Shown: piece after piece, positions 1 to 10,459 of the stretch | Layout: each line of letters opens with the position of its first letter | Numbering within the stretch: the first letter of the stretch is position 1 | Source: Apoda limacodes | Lineage: Eukaryota > Arthropoda > Insecta > Lepidoptera > Limacodidae | Direction of reading: 5' to 3' | Assembly: GCA_946406115.1 (NCBI GenBank) | Contig: OX291557.1 | Span: 962,501 to 1,026,500 of the forward strand | DNA length: 64,000 nt | Notes under the pieces: model-generated | Database searches by the model: none | Seen by the model: the letters and a program-made list of their open reading frames with translations, nothing else | Told to the model about the DNA's origin: nothing | Translations under genes and position numbers: made by a program

Positions 1-109
1 ATGTTTAAATTGGTAGAGGTTTCGTCATCGAATAAGTCAAGTGGAAATGACAATAGGTTTTCTTCATTAAAGGTCGGTTGTCCCAAGTCCAAGTCATTGA
101 TTGCATTTG

Positions 110-830
110 TCTCAAAACCTTTCAAAACCGGTAGATAAGATCCCAAGATCGAATATCAACTTCTTCTTCACACCTTCAATTTTATCATTCTTTTTATCTT
201 GTAACATATCCTCAATCTTTTTTTTTAAAGTATCTTCTACTTTTTTTGTTCTCTAAATGTCTTCTGTAATTTTTTTGCTCTCTTTCTGTATAGGTCTTTC
301 TCTTTCTTTAATTTTCGTATTGCAGTCTGAAGAGTGTTAATAGTTCTTGCTGCTCGGTATCTAAGTTTGCGTACAGCAGATGATGATGATTTGGTTTGTC
401 GTTGTGCATAACTTGTCGAAGGAGAGGAGTCTGCGTTAAAGTAATCTAGAATCGCTAAAGGGTCAGGTTCTGAAACATTTCTGTCACGCTCAGAGTTAGG
501 AGGAACATTCTCGGGTTCATTATCGCTTTCAGGTGGTGAATTGTCAACCAATATTTTTTCTAATACTTTCAGCTGTTTCTTTTTCTATAGATAATTTTAG
601 GAGTTTTTTCACCATCTCTTTCTTAAATCTCTGTGGGCTCTTGCACCTAAGTCTTTTATACCCCAAATTTTCTTCTTCTCTTTTCTCAAAAGATATCTTG
701 CTCTTTCTTTTTCTTTCTGTTTTTGATACTGCTCTGGATCATTCTTTATCTCTTGGTATTTCTTTTGTTTCCGTAATCTATCATTGGCTAGTTTTTTTTC
801 TTTGGTAAGCTTCTTTTTCGTTTTTGCCAT
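110..830 (-). pseudogene. Decayed gene for a small basic coiled-coil protein of unknown function
   Basis: Read on the minus strand from an ATG at 830. The first 73 codons are strongly basic (Lys/Arg-rich, starting MAKTKKKLTKEKK). A TGA after RKRW is followed in the same frame by TAA and TAG, and then about 100 more open codons to 237. That second part holds an acidic, proline/serine-rich stretch and then a Lys-rich heptad-like coiled coil. Because both parts share one frame, this is a single coding region with three point stops near 570-611. Beyond 237 another frame continues with a VKKKLIFD-like stretch to about 110. From memory, such basic N-terminus plus coiled-coil proteins form multicopy families in insects and cnidarians. 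Their function is unknown to me and they may be carried by transposons. The coding character is convincing; the identity is not. Confidence 0.5.
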
Positions 831-3500
831 TTTGGTCTGTAAATATGTATTTTAGTTAAGTAAAGAAAATAATAAGGTATCAAGCAAAAGAAAATTTTAA
901 GTCTTAGTTTAACGAAAATTTAAATAAAATATAACAAAAAGTTAAGAGAAACGCCTTTAAATTTACATATTGATATGCAAAGAATTAAAAACGAGATTTA
1001 ACGCGAGGGTTAACAATTTTTTGGTAAATACCTTTTCCTGTCATTTCGCCTGGGTTGCACCAGCCTTGTATTTACCAAAAAAATGTACGCGTTAATACCG
1101 TTTTTAATTTTTTTAGTTATTATGGAACACGAAAATTTGAAAACTTATATTGTTATGCAGTTCAAAAATTTCAATTTTAGGTACATAATATAGGTTAGTT
1201 CCATTGATAGTGTATATATAGAATGGATAGATATGGCACTTAGAAATAACCTTGACATTTATTTAATTGTGATAGAGTTGAAATTTAAACACAAATACGA
1301 AGTTTCCCGATGCACAATATTTGTTCTGTCATTGAAATAGCGGAACAATAATAAACGTCACACAATATGAGTATGTCGCATCTTTACTTAAATATCATGG
1401 GTTAGTTCTTACAATAATTGTTAAAACAAATCTATGAGATAATCAGTTTTTGACACATTTAAATAGCTCTTATTTCGATATTTTTGCATATTGGTACCGA
1501 AATATTTAAATAAATACATTATATATAAGCTTTTTTGCTCATGCAGTGGTTAAATCAACATTAGAAATAAAGGTAAGTGAAAATGTTCATTTCTTTCCAA
1601 ATGGCTTCATTACCATTCATACTATATTTTCTAGAAATGGAAGGTAATGCATTGGAAAGGAAAGAATTTTTATTAAATAATTGGAAATTACAAGTGACAT
1701 GTGTACCTAACCTATAAGGTAGATGTATTACATAAATCTTAACCTGGAATGGATTAAAGTACATATTTATCGAAAATAGGAAACTTTTAATTGTATCAAA
1801 ATACGCTGGATAGTAATGATGGGTGATCTGTGACAAAGTACTTTTGAAAAATTGAGATTGTACATACCTTAGCTCCCAGCAACGAATGTCCGCTTACTCA
1901 CTAATTCAGGGAAAGACTGTTGGATGACGGGCGCGGTGTGCTTAGTGCAGTCAACGTGCAGGGACGGACTGAGTGAAAAATTTTAAAACCGGAAGGTAAT
2001 GAAGGTTTTCCCTTGGCAAAATTAAAAATTCCGTTCTTTCGGGGTCCAGTTACTTTACAAATAGAAGGACTTTAAAGTATTAATCTGTATCTAATTCTTA
2101 ATAGCACAGCAAATTTTATATTCTTTATATGTTTTAAATTTATAAGAAAAACGTCACAACTACCTACTACTTTATCATTAGGAAAGGGAGTGGAATGAAA
2201 AATGGCGCAGTTTTTTTTCGATTACTCACTAGTTTTAAAACATAGCTTCTCATGGCTACGTATACCGCTGCATCTTTTAAATACTCATTGATAACACCTA
2301 ACAATATTTGGCTTAACATTTCGGAAATACCAAAGTTGGGCCTGGAATCGTAATCTGAACGAACCGCAAAAATCGCCCTTAAAAGTATTAAGCAGATCTG
2401 AATAGTAGGCCAGAATGCTCTGAGCAATAATATGATATATATTTAGATTACGTTCACAGGAAGCAAAAGTATCGTAAAGACGATCACTTAAGTGTTCATC
2501 GGTAGAGAGAATTGAAAGATCTTCACTTGACTCTGCAGTAGAGAAGTATTCGAGCTCAGAACCTGATGAGTTCATCAATAAAAAAAAAACTACATAAAGA
2601 TATGTTTATATGTGTGTATTGTGTGTGTGTCTGTTCAATTCAAATTACTTAGCACTGCAGTGCCATAGGAATTCCACAGATACTGCTGCCTGCTTGTTAA
2701 CCGGCTATTAAGTAGTAATAGGTTTAAGCAATTTTGTAAGTTTACAATATTAATGTGCCATATTTATGCATGTCGACAATATAGCAGATTAAACACAAAA
2801 ACATAAACAAGCAATCAGGTATTTATAAAAAATATACATTACAAAATGACGTTTTATTGGTTTTACGATCTTTACGATAAACACAGCTTGCCACCAGAGC
2901 CGTGAAAAAAAAAGTGAATGTAAATTGAATATAATACTCTGTGGTCTGTCCGCTCAAGTTTTATAACCTTTAACGGAGTTGTGGCACGCATCCACTGACC
3001 TCTACTACTGTCCGCGCATCTTAAGGAGTGGTGTTTTTAACCGTTTAATTTTTCTAAATTCATTTAGTGTGTTTCGATGTGTATATTTTAGCAGTGTTTT
3101 ACGAAAGTGTGTTAAGTAGGCTCATGAATAGTGAAATGTGAAGAAATAAGCAGGACATGACACGCAATTTCTGAAAGATGCACATCAAATCTCCCGTCCT
3201 AACTTGGGACACGAAAACGACGCCGCGATACAGACAAAGACAAGATAAATTATTTGACTCTGGCAAATGCATAATTGGTCTACAAAGACCCATTATAAAA
3301 AAAACCTTTAACCTCAATCAATATTGTCTGAGGGTAGTAGGTGAAGCTGAGAGTAATAAATAAAGTTACATTTTAAACAATGAGAGGATGAACAATTAAG
3401 ATTATAATGTATTATCTAAAATATGTGGGTCTCTCTCTGAATTGCAAAAGGATTTATTTCTCTATATGTTAAGCAAGCACTTAGTACTGAACTAATGTAT
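831..3500. other. Intergenic, no gene recognised
   Basis: AT-rich sequence. Two overlapping minus-strand frames at 2167-2578 (about 86 and 97 codons) start with a Ser/Glu-rich stretch and could be the two halves of a frameshifted protein. I recognise no family. The frames at 1561-1836 and 3099-3363 have no supporting feature. A short hairpin lies at 998-1095. Confidence 0.4.
998..1095. repeat. Imperfect inverted repeat (hairpin)
   Basis: The left arm starts ttaacgcg and includes ttttttggtaaatac. The right arm is close to its reverse complement (gtatttaccaaaaaaa then cgcgttaa). The loop contains 'gggttgcaccagcc'. It resembles a short foldback MITE. No target duplication was identified. Confidence 0.5.
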
Positions 3501-3511
3501 CTGATCTATAC

Positions 3512-4139
3512 GTGACGAATCTATATGACGACGAAAAAGCGGTTTGCCTTGCATCTAGCCTCCAAGCCCTATGTGCCTTAAGAACACAACCTTTCGAACA
3601 CGATCACGTGCGAGAGGTAGACGGTGAAGTGGAGCGCAGAACTTCTCTGCCAGCACAGGATCCTAAGCTCCCCGTCACAGTCGACGAAGTCAAACAGGTC
3701 ATCAAAGACCTACGCCCGCCCCCTTAAAGCCCCTGGCGCCGACGATATCTCTTAGGATAGCCTAAAGCGCCTTACTCTTCCCCTTCTCTGCCTTCTAGCA
3801 GCTATCTTCAACGCTGCTATCGCAAATTGCACCTTTCCTTCTCAAAGGAAAGATACAATTGTTATAGGCATATAGGTATACTAAAGGCTCTTGGTAAACT
3901 TTACGAACGCCTCCTTCTTGCTCGCCTACGGAACGCTATAGTCGCCAAAGGCATCTTAAGCAGCAGCAGAGCAGTTCGGCTTCCGCGCTAAACTCTCGTG
4001 CGTCCACCAAGTCCTCCTTACCACGGAACACATCCTCACTGGCTTCCAACCAGTATTAGGTAAGCACCGTCACACGGGCGCTGTCTTCTTCGATGTAGCG
4101 AAAGCCTTCGACTACGTCTGCGTCAACAGTTTAATTTAT
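3512..4139 (+). pseudogene. Jockey ORF2 reverse transcriptase, N-terminal part (A1)
   Basis: RT-like peptide segments appear in several frames. One is a linker containing TVDEVKQVIKDLRPP, then KAPGADDIS. Next come LGKLYERLLLARLRNAI and FFDVAKAFDYV, the last being RT motif A with its catalytic Asp. In a functional enzyme this domain would copy LINE RNA at a nicked chromosomal site. At least three frameshifts are needed to read the parts together. Coding stops abruptly after 'NSLIY' at about 4139, where unrelated DNA starts. Copy A3 shows that the next residues should be KLYDYQLP, which reappear at about 5314. Confidence 0.8.
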
Positions 4140-5313
4140 TAACTTATAACGGGACAGGTTATAGTAGTAGTGCCCTGTTACCGAATGCACCAGCTAGGTG
4201 CTCAGAAGGAGAAGAAAAGATAGAGGGAGTTCAGAGGTCGGTAAAGAAACTCTTTTCAAGGGTAAGGCAGGTTATATTAGTATACTCTTTCAATGTTATC
4301 TCAACAAGCTTTAATCAACACAATTCTCCTAATCACGTAAGGTAATTCTTATCCCTTAAATAATTCTATCAAAACTATCTATTTACAATGGTATAGACTA
4401 CCTAAATAGATAGAACGACTAGAGATGCATGCCTGCCTACTCAGATTTCAAAGTGTATATTTTTAAATAGTTTATTAGGGATCGAATACAATAAGTAGTC
4501 TTCGGCCTAGAGTCCGATCAGGAGTCTTACACGTCGTTGCCACCCCGCAGGTCTCCGCCGCCGAAGTAGGTAGACGCGGACGGGACTGAATTTAGGGTGA
4601 CCTACCGACGTGGGGTGAGTAGTGTTACGTATGCCGCACGTGGCAGACACAATGCAAGTTGTACGTGGGCGCAGATCGCTACGTAGCCTTGGTGTGAAGC
4701 GGGTGCTTAGGCTGCAGCACCGCTACCGCACAGGCCGAAGGTTTGGAGCACTAGGTACTCCGGGCAGGCCGAGGATATGGAGTTTAAAGGAACTCCTGGC
4801 CTCCCTCGGTGCAGACACCGCTAACCAGCTGACGCGCACCGGCCTTCGCAGTAGTAGACGAAGACCGCCGTCTTTCAGACTTCAGTCACAGCACAGAGCC
4901 GAAAGGAGTAGGTATAGTATTAACTATACTAACAAAAAAAACCGCACTGTGACAGAAAAAAAAGGTATTAACGACTTACCCCGTAATACTATATATAATT
5001 ACACAGCACAAAAAGAAAATATACTAACCGAAATACGATACGGTTCTTATGTTTAAGAAATATACTAGGCAACAGCGTTGCAGAATATAATGAAGTTCAT
5101 CTCATTATCAAAGTAGATTTTTAGCGATGTACGTACAGCAGAAACGTACAGGATAATGTTTTTATTTTCTTATGTCAAAACCATTGACAAGATTCTATTA
5201 GGTTTATTTAAAATAGTTAAACGTATATTGACCTAGTACTGACCTAGAACTTCCATCGTTTCTTACATCATCCGGTCCTTTACCGGAGCCGGACCACCTG
5301 AACGGTCCTTCCG
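4140..5313. mobile_element. 1.17 kb insertion of unknown type inside LINE A1
   Basis: This block separates codons that are adjacent in the Jockey RT, as shown by comparison with copy A3 at about 47000. It contains an open frame of 144 codons (4622-5056, plus) that is Arg-rich at first and Asn/Lys-rich later, with no motif I recognise. Near the left end 'gggacaggttatag' is followed by 'tgccctgttacc', a weak inverted repeat. The two ends are not inverted copies of each other and do not show the TG...CA of an LTR. A solo LTR, a filler of mixed origin, or a non-autonomous element are all possible. Confidence 0.55.
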
Positions 5314-6455
5314 ATATAAACTGTACAACTATCAGTTGCCAGACCACCTCGTACTCATCATACGAGACTGTTTGTCGAACCGCAGCTTTAGCTATAGAGT
5401 CGAAGGGAAGGGTCCTTGCTCGCTACTATATTGTACCTTCTGTACACAATCGACATCCCTAAAACGTTAGGTAGCCAAATAGCACTCTTCGCTGACGATA
5501 CCGCTGTTTATAAAACCGACAGGCAAGTGAGTCGAATCACTAAGAGACTCCAATCTGCAATCACCGCCCTAGGCGAATGGTTTTGGAAATGGAGAATCAA
5601 AGTGAATCCCGACAAAAGCTCTGCCGTTCTCTTTACCACTGACCTCCCTCCGAAAACATCTACCCTCTGACTCTTCGGCCGTGACATTCCTTGGCAAAAC
5701 AAGGCCAAATATCTCGGTGTGACCTGGATAGGCGTTTGAACTTCCGCGATCACACCAAAATAGTTAGAGACCGAGCCGCTTTTGTCCGCGGTCGTCTATA
5801 TCCCATGATAGGCAAGTACAGGAAGATGTCGCTTAGGAATAAGCTGACTCTTTACGCCACTTTTATCCGCCCCATACTACGCTAGTCTACGTCCATGCGT
5901 TGTCTAAACGTAACCTCCATAGACTCTAAACCCTCCAAAACCGCTTCCTCAGAGCGGCCTCCGGAGCCCTCTGGTTAGTCGGGAATGCGGACCTACACAG
6001 GGACTTCGGGCTCACCACGATTCCCCAATATCTTAAAGACCTGGCAGTTCGCTTTTTCGAGCGTACACAAAATCACCCGAACCGATTAATTGTGCAATCC
6101 ACTGGCTACCATCCCCCCGACCGACCACGACACGGTCGAAAAACTATTGTTAGGCGGCCTCGGCACGTACTAACGGCTCCGACGATCGACGCATCGACGA
6201 TCCGGATAGCGAGTCTTGTCTTCCCCCTCACACGACGCTGACGTCCCCGGGTTCGTCGGCGAACGCACGGACCCACCTCATACACGAGGTATCAAAGAGT
6301 CTCGGGACGCTTCATGCCATTCACTCGCAATCGCAACCGCGTAACGGGGAACTCCTCTTTTGGCGCTGACTCACCTTCGGATTCGATTCAGAGTCTCGCC
6401 CCAAAAGCCCGGTAGAGCAGTAATGGTTGCATCAGCCAACTGCATAGTCAGTTCA
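5314..6455 (+). pseudogene. Jockey ORF2 reverse transcriptase, C-terminal part (A1)
   Basis: It resumes with YKLYNYQLPDHLVLIIRD, then a frameshifted stretch. The polymerase active-site motif follows at about 5485 (IALFADDTAVY, the FADD form of YxDD). Downstream come ITKRLQSAITALGEW and WRIKVNPDKSSAVLF, typical of the Jockey thumb region. After a shift near 5670 it continues as LDRRLNFRDHTKIVRDRAAF to about 5885. Decayed C-terminal and 3' UTR sequence runs to 6455, alignable by eye with copy A3 (47000-48030). Several frameshifts and stops make it inactive. Confidence 0.85.
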
Positions 6456-6509
6456 GAAAAAAAAGATCTATACGTAATCTATATTAACTGTTATTATTTC
6501 TTTTCAGTG

Positions 6510-7075
6510 CGCCGAGGTCGGCCAGCTTAACTACAGGGACCGGTATATTTCGTAACTGTTTTAAGCATAAGCCTCGAACTTTGCTGCCATTAGACAGCTT
6601 GATGTAAATATGGCCGTTAAAGGTCCAGCTGTTGTGCATACCATGGTTTTTCGAGCTTCCTGGAAAATATCTCTACGCCAGTCTGTCAAGAACTCAGCTA
6701 AGGCCCTTCAACTCTTTTTGAAAACCATGCTTCTGTTTTTACACTATTGTTCAAAAACTGCGCTAAAATAGGCCGCGGACGGTCAACGTTTGGCTTGCCA
6801 AGCCTGAAGCAAGACTTGATATTGTCAGTGCTGAAATTCTTTAGTTTCAACTTTGTGATGGCTAAGTCAACAACAACACTATTGAGACATTCATTAGAGC
6901 TTTCTTGAACCCCCCGGACTAGTAAAGACTTACAGCGGCTCCTCTTGTGTAGATCAGCTACAATCTGTATCACTGTTTGAAATTGAGCTTTTAAAGCTTC
7001 TAAAGCAGTTTTGGTAGCCTCCTTAAAGATATTAAACTCAGCTGCAAGCTGTTGAAGACTGGGATTCTTGCCAAT
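6510..7075 (-). pseudogene. LINE ORF1 fragment with coiled coil and RRM-like domain
   Basis: From about 7072 the frame reads a coiled-coil stretch (NPSLQQLAAEFNIFKEA...). An RRM-like core follows (CKSLLVRGVQES, then CFRLGKPNVDRPRPILAQF), the pattern of L1-like or CR1-like ORF1 RNA-binding proteins. After a frameshift near 6697 it continues with ALAEFLTDWRRDIFQEARK. Another frame reads GHIYIKLSNGSKVRGLC down to about 6510. ORF1 proteins bind LINE RNA and act as nucleic-acid chaperones. A related but different ORF1 lies at 49130-49758. The fragment abuts the poly(A) end of LINE A1 but faces the other way, so it is a separate insertion. Confidence 0.75.
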
Positions 7076-7220
7076 TTATGCCAGTCAGGATGTTCGAATG
7101 TCACTAAGAACTGCAGCTAACAAACATTCAATTGGGACAGAACAAGATTTTATGATGTTTACCTGTACCAAAAACTACTACGAACAGGTTCCAGACAGTG
7201 TAAAAAAGATTTTGTGTAAA

Positions 7221-7334
7221 TGTCTAATTCTAAATGCCACCATAGCACACCATCTAAATGTCTAATTCTAAATGCCACCATAGCACACCATCTAAATGTC
7301 TAATTCTAAATGCCACCATAGCACACCATCTAAA
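7221..7334. repeat. Three perfect tandem copies of a 38-bp unit
   Basis: Units start at 7221, 7259 and 7297 (tgtctaattctaaatgcc...) with no differences seen between them. Perfect identity suggests a recent expansion. The unit holds a GC-poor sequence with 'gccaccatagcacacc'. Confidence 0.95.
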
Positions 7335-8009
7335 ATAAATAAAACATTTATATGTTACACTTAGTAGCACAAAAAGCTTTTTATTTTAGTTTGACTCTAA
7401 AAATAATTATCATTAATAATTTTCGAAAATAATTTCAACAGATCTCAAGACGCGATACGGATGAATCCGTTTGGCCTATGACAAACTAATTTGGCCTAAA
7501 ACCTGGTTTGGACGGTAACATATGGCCCAAATCACCAGGTGAGAGTAGACCGTGCGCAAACAGTAGGCTATATATATATATATAGTCCCGCCTGCTTATA
7601 GTTAAATATTTAGTATGTTTTTATTTTTGTTTAGTTCTTAATGTTTCTGCAGTCGGGTTTTTTGTTATTTTTTTCCACTAAGTTCTATATTTCAGTGAAT
7701 TCGTCTTTTAGTATATTAATTTGCGGTATTTAAACAGGCCTTTATCATCGTTTTTGTATATATGTTTAGCTACAACAGCTTTAAATACTCTTATTTGTAA
7801 ATTATAAGTCTTTCCTAGATATGGTATGTGAGCGACCATATGAACCAATACAATAGCTTATTACAGAATCGGCTAGCGAAATGTATAGGTTCTAACTATT
7901 TATGCAATGGTATCGTAATTTGCACTTTAGAAAAGATATTTTGGAAAATAAAGCTTTAATTTTGTTACATAACATATGTAGTTTATTAAGGAAATTATCC
8001 AGAATGTTG
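7335..8009. other. Intergenic, nothing recognised
   Basis: AT-rich, with a short (TA)n run at about 7569-7583. No coding or repeat signature was found. Confidence 0.5.
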
Positions 8010-8515
8010 GGAGTATTGCGACTATTGCGAGCTATTTTCCTATCAATGTGTGTGTAAAGCAGCTAATTTTTAAATCTGTTTGCGTAATTTCGGTGTTATC
8101 AACCTTACAGTGATTACCCCAAATTGGGGAGGCCTTACTTTTTTTCGGTACTACCATTTATTTTCACTTACGATAACCCCCTCTGGTGACACATTATTTT
8201 AAGTTATAACGTAAGCCTTTGTTACGAAGGTAGCAATCCGTTGACTATGGCTATATAATGCATGTTAAAACATTAAAGTAGGTGCCATATATTATATACT
8301 GCAGTGCTAAAATATAGATGGGTGCACAAAATAAAATCCATCCTTCTCTACCATAGCATCCGTGCACGTCGTGTACGTTATTCATAGGTCTCGCCATGTG
8401 ATAATAGCCATGTTTTGTTAACAAGATTTTTTTAACATAGAAATCTATCGCATTACAGAGCTATTGAAATCGTTTTGTTCGCCAAATGTCAACAAAAAAA
8501 ATAGCTATTTTTAAA
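8010..8515 (+). repeat. Dispersed repeat R8, copy 1
   Basis: This sequence is repeated in inverted orientation at 9195-9720 over about 500 bp at roughly 75-80% by eye. Shared landmarks are gcattttcctatcaat near the start, ggtagcaatccgttgac, atgcatgttaaaa, and aaatcgttttgttcgcc near the end. There is no coding potential. It may be a non-autonomous transposon; its ends were not defined. Confidence 0.75.
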
Positions 8516-8532
8516 AAACATCCACTGTTCTA

Positions 8533-8665
8533 CGATGACCTCTGTGGTGAGACATCATAGATAAATATAATTATATTGAGATACAACGTAAACCTACAAA
8601 GGTAGCAATCCGTTGACCATGGCCATGTAATGCATGTTAAAATGTGTAATCTAAAACCTTAAATT
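8533..8665 (+). repeat. Dispersed repeat R8, partial copy 2
   Basis: About 130 bp matching the inner part of copies 1 and 3 (gatgacctctgtggtgagac ... caatccgttgaccatgg ... ctaaaacctta). It lies directly after copy 1 in the same orientation, so the family is present as a tandem partial duplication plus one inverted copy. Confidence 0.75.
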
Positions 8666-9194
8666 TTTCATCAACCCTTTTTTTGTCAATAGTTTCTACA
8701 CGATTTTATTGCACAAATCGTCATTTTTATTACTTAATGCATGAGCACACATCGCGTCGTCGCACAGATTACGTACGATGTAGTGGTAACGGCAAGTACC
8801 TAAAAGGTTAGGTACTCGGATTGGCTCGTTTCGTGTGCTTGAACACGGAACCTAGACCAGTGGTCGTCAAAAGGCGGCGCAGGCCGCATGTGGGCTCGAT
8901 TCGAAATCTGATGCGGCCAGCGACGAATAACCTTATTTTATAAGAACTAAGTAATCTCTCCAAAGACTATTTCTTAATACCTTATATCAGCAATACCGCT
9001 TTCGCAAAAGTAATTTAGTAATTATTCAAATATTTAGGCATTGAATGTGCTCTATGTTCTTTTTGCGCGCATTCGCTATATCTGCTGACTAAAAATGAAT
9101 GTAGAGCACATTATTCTAATGTAGAGTTACATATGGCGGCGTTTACGGTCCACATTTAAGGCATTGGCTGCACATGCTCAGGAGGTAGAACAAA
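8666..9194. other. Intergenic with one possible hAT end
   Basis: At about 8858 'cagtggtcgtcaaaaggcgg' resembles one terminus of a hAT-type MITE followed by 'ccgcatgtggg'. No matching inverted end was found, so it is not called as an element. Confidence 0.3.
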
Positions 9195-9720
9195 GGATGT
9201 TCTTTAAATTAGTGAACAGATATTTTGTTTGAATGACATTTGGCGAACAAAACGATTTCAATGGCTATACTCTGCGATAGCTTTCTATGTCTAATAAAAT
9301 CTTGTCAACAAAATACGGCGGATGCCATGATAGAGGACAAATTTTATTTTGTGCATCCATCTATATTTTAGCATCACAGTATATTTTCTTTAAGGTTTTA
9401 GATTACTCATTTTAACATGCATTACATGGACATGGTCAACGGATTGCTAACTTCTTAGTAAAGGTTTACGTTGTATCTCAATATAATTATATTTATTATT
9501 TATTTATGATGTGTCACCACAGAGGTCATCGTAAGTGGAAATTAATTGTAGTACCGAATAAAAGTAAGAACTCCCCAATTAGGAGTAATCACTTTGAGGT
9601 TGGTAACATCGGAATTACGCACACAGATGCAAAAATGATTGTCGTATTAGCTGATTTACACAACAATTGATAGGAAAATGCCTCGCAATAATCCGTTGGA
9701 TGTTGTTTCGGGCACGGTAT
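9195..9720 (-). repeat. Dispersed repeat R8, inverted copy 3
   Basis: Reverse complement of copy 1 (8010-8515), sharing its landmarks in order. With copy 1 it forms a long inverted repeat with about 680 bp between the arms, and transcripts across it could fold back. The minus-strand frame 9656-9859 overlaps its start but has no recognisable product. Confidence 0.75.
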
Positions 9721-9918
9721 CTAGACCAATAACTTTCTTTGATTTCGGCCCTAGTGAAAATATGCTTAGAGATTTTAAAAGATTCAATATCAATTGTAAT
9801 GGTAATAATTCTAATAAGTTTTTAAATATGACTAATAGGGAAACTGTGTCATAAGGCAAGGCGATAACACTCGTCCAGTTCGTCGAATTGATTGTTTCTC
9901 TCTTATCTTAAAGACATG

Positions 9919-10459
9919 GTCTAAGACAGGGCTTCTCAACCATTTTGAAGTCGCGCCTCCCTCACGACTTGCGAAAATCGTCACGCCTCCCTTATTAAAA
10001 TTATTCGATTCTTCGATTATCGCAGCTCTTCAAAGTAAAAGAAAGAACCGTAAAATAGTTCTTATAAATAAAATGAAGATACAGTATTGCAAGCCTTTAT
10101 TTAACCACTAGAGGGCGAACTGTTATGTTTTCAAGCCGCTCCCACAATCAATTTTATAAAGTCACTTCTATAATTCGAATTTTACAGTCTTTTTCGCTCA
10201 TGCGATTTGCGACTTGCAACTATTAATGCTAGTTTACATAGTCTTAAAAAGGTTGAAAAAAAGCAGTCCTTAGGAATTAATAATATCATGGACATTCCGG
10301 TGTACTTTAAGAATTCTAAAAGTATTTTTTATATGAAGAACTTTTATATGAAGCTATATCCGTAATGGGTAGTTACCAGGCAAGTAACGTTAATCTTGTT
10401 GTCATTTTTATGAGCCCAAGGGGGGCGCGCCCCACCGGTTTAAAAGCGCTGGTCTAAGA
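9919..10459. mobile_element. hAT-type MITE with perfect 8-bp target duplication
   Basis: The element proper is 9927-10451 (525 bp). It starts CAGGGCTTCTCAACC and ends ...GGTTTAAAAGCGCTG, the reverse complement of the start with mismatches. It is flanked on both sides by GTCTAAGA (9919-9926 and 10452-10459). An 8-bp duplication and CAG...CTG termini are the hAT signature. There is no transposase frame inside, so it is non-autonomous and moved by an enzyme encoded elsewhere. Near its right end is a GC-rich patch 'ggggggcgcgccccacc'. Confidence 0.93.

Larger units (their letters stand above)
3505..6464 (+). mobile_element. Jockey-type LINE, copy A1, 5'-truncated and interrupted
   Basis: A non-LTR retrotransposon fragment. 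The coding part begins just before the RT fingers and resumes after an insertion. It ends with a 3' end (tgcatagtcagttcag) followed by a short poly(A) at 6456-6464. The same 3' end closes copy A3 near 48035, which fixes the element boundary. Base composition is clearly more GC-rich than its surroundings. The 5' half of ORF2 and all of ORF1 are missing. Decay by frameshifts and stops makes it non-functional. Confidence 0.85.

Noticed and set aside
1561..1836. 91-codon minus-strand frame
   Set aside because: No motif, splice context or composition bias beyond AT-rich background; likely chance.
3099..3363. Overlapping frames on both strands near 3.2 kb
   Set aside because: They are shadows of each other and neither shows a family motif.
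4140..5313. Insertion in LINE A1 as a solo LTR
   Set aside because: The ends lack TG...CA and no duplicated flank of 4-6 bp is clear.
5508..5753. Minus-strand frame over the LINE A1 polymerase
   Set aside because: Antisense shadow of the reverse transcriptase coding sequence.
7221..7334. CRISPR-like array
   Set aside because: The units are directly adjacent with no spacers and the DNA is from an animal; a simple tandem repeat.
8858..8920. Possible hAT terminus 'cagtggtcgtcaa'
   Set aside because: No matching inverted end or target duplication found nearby.
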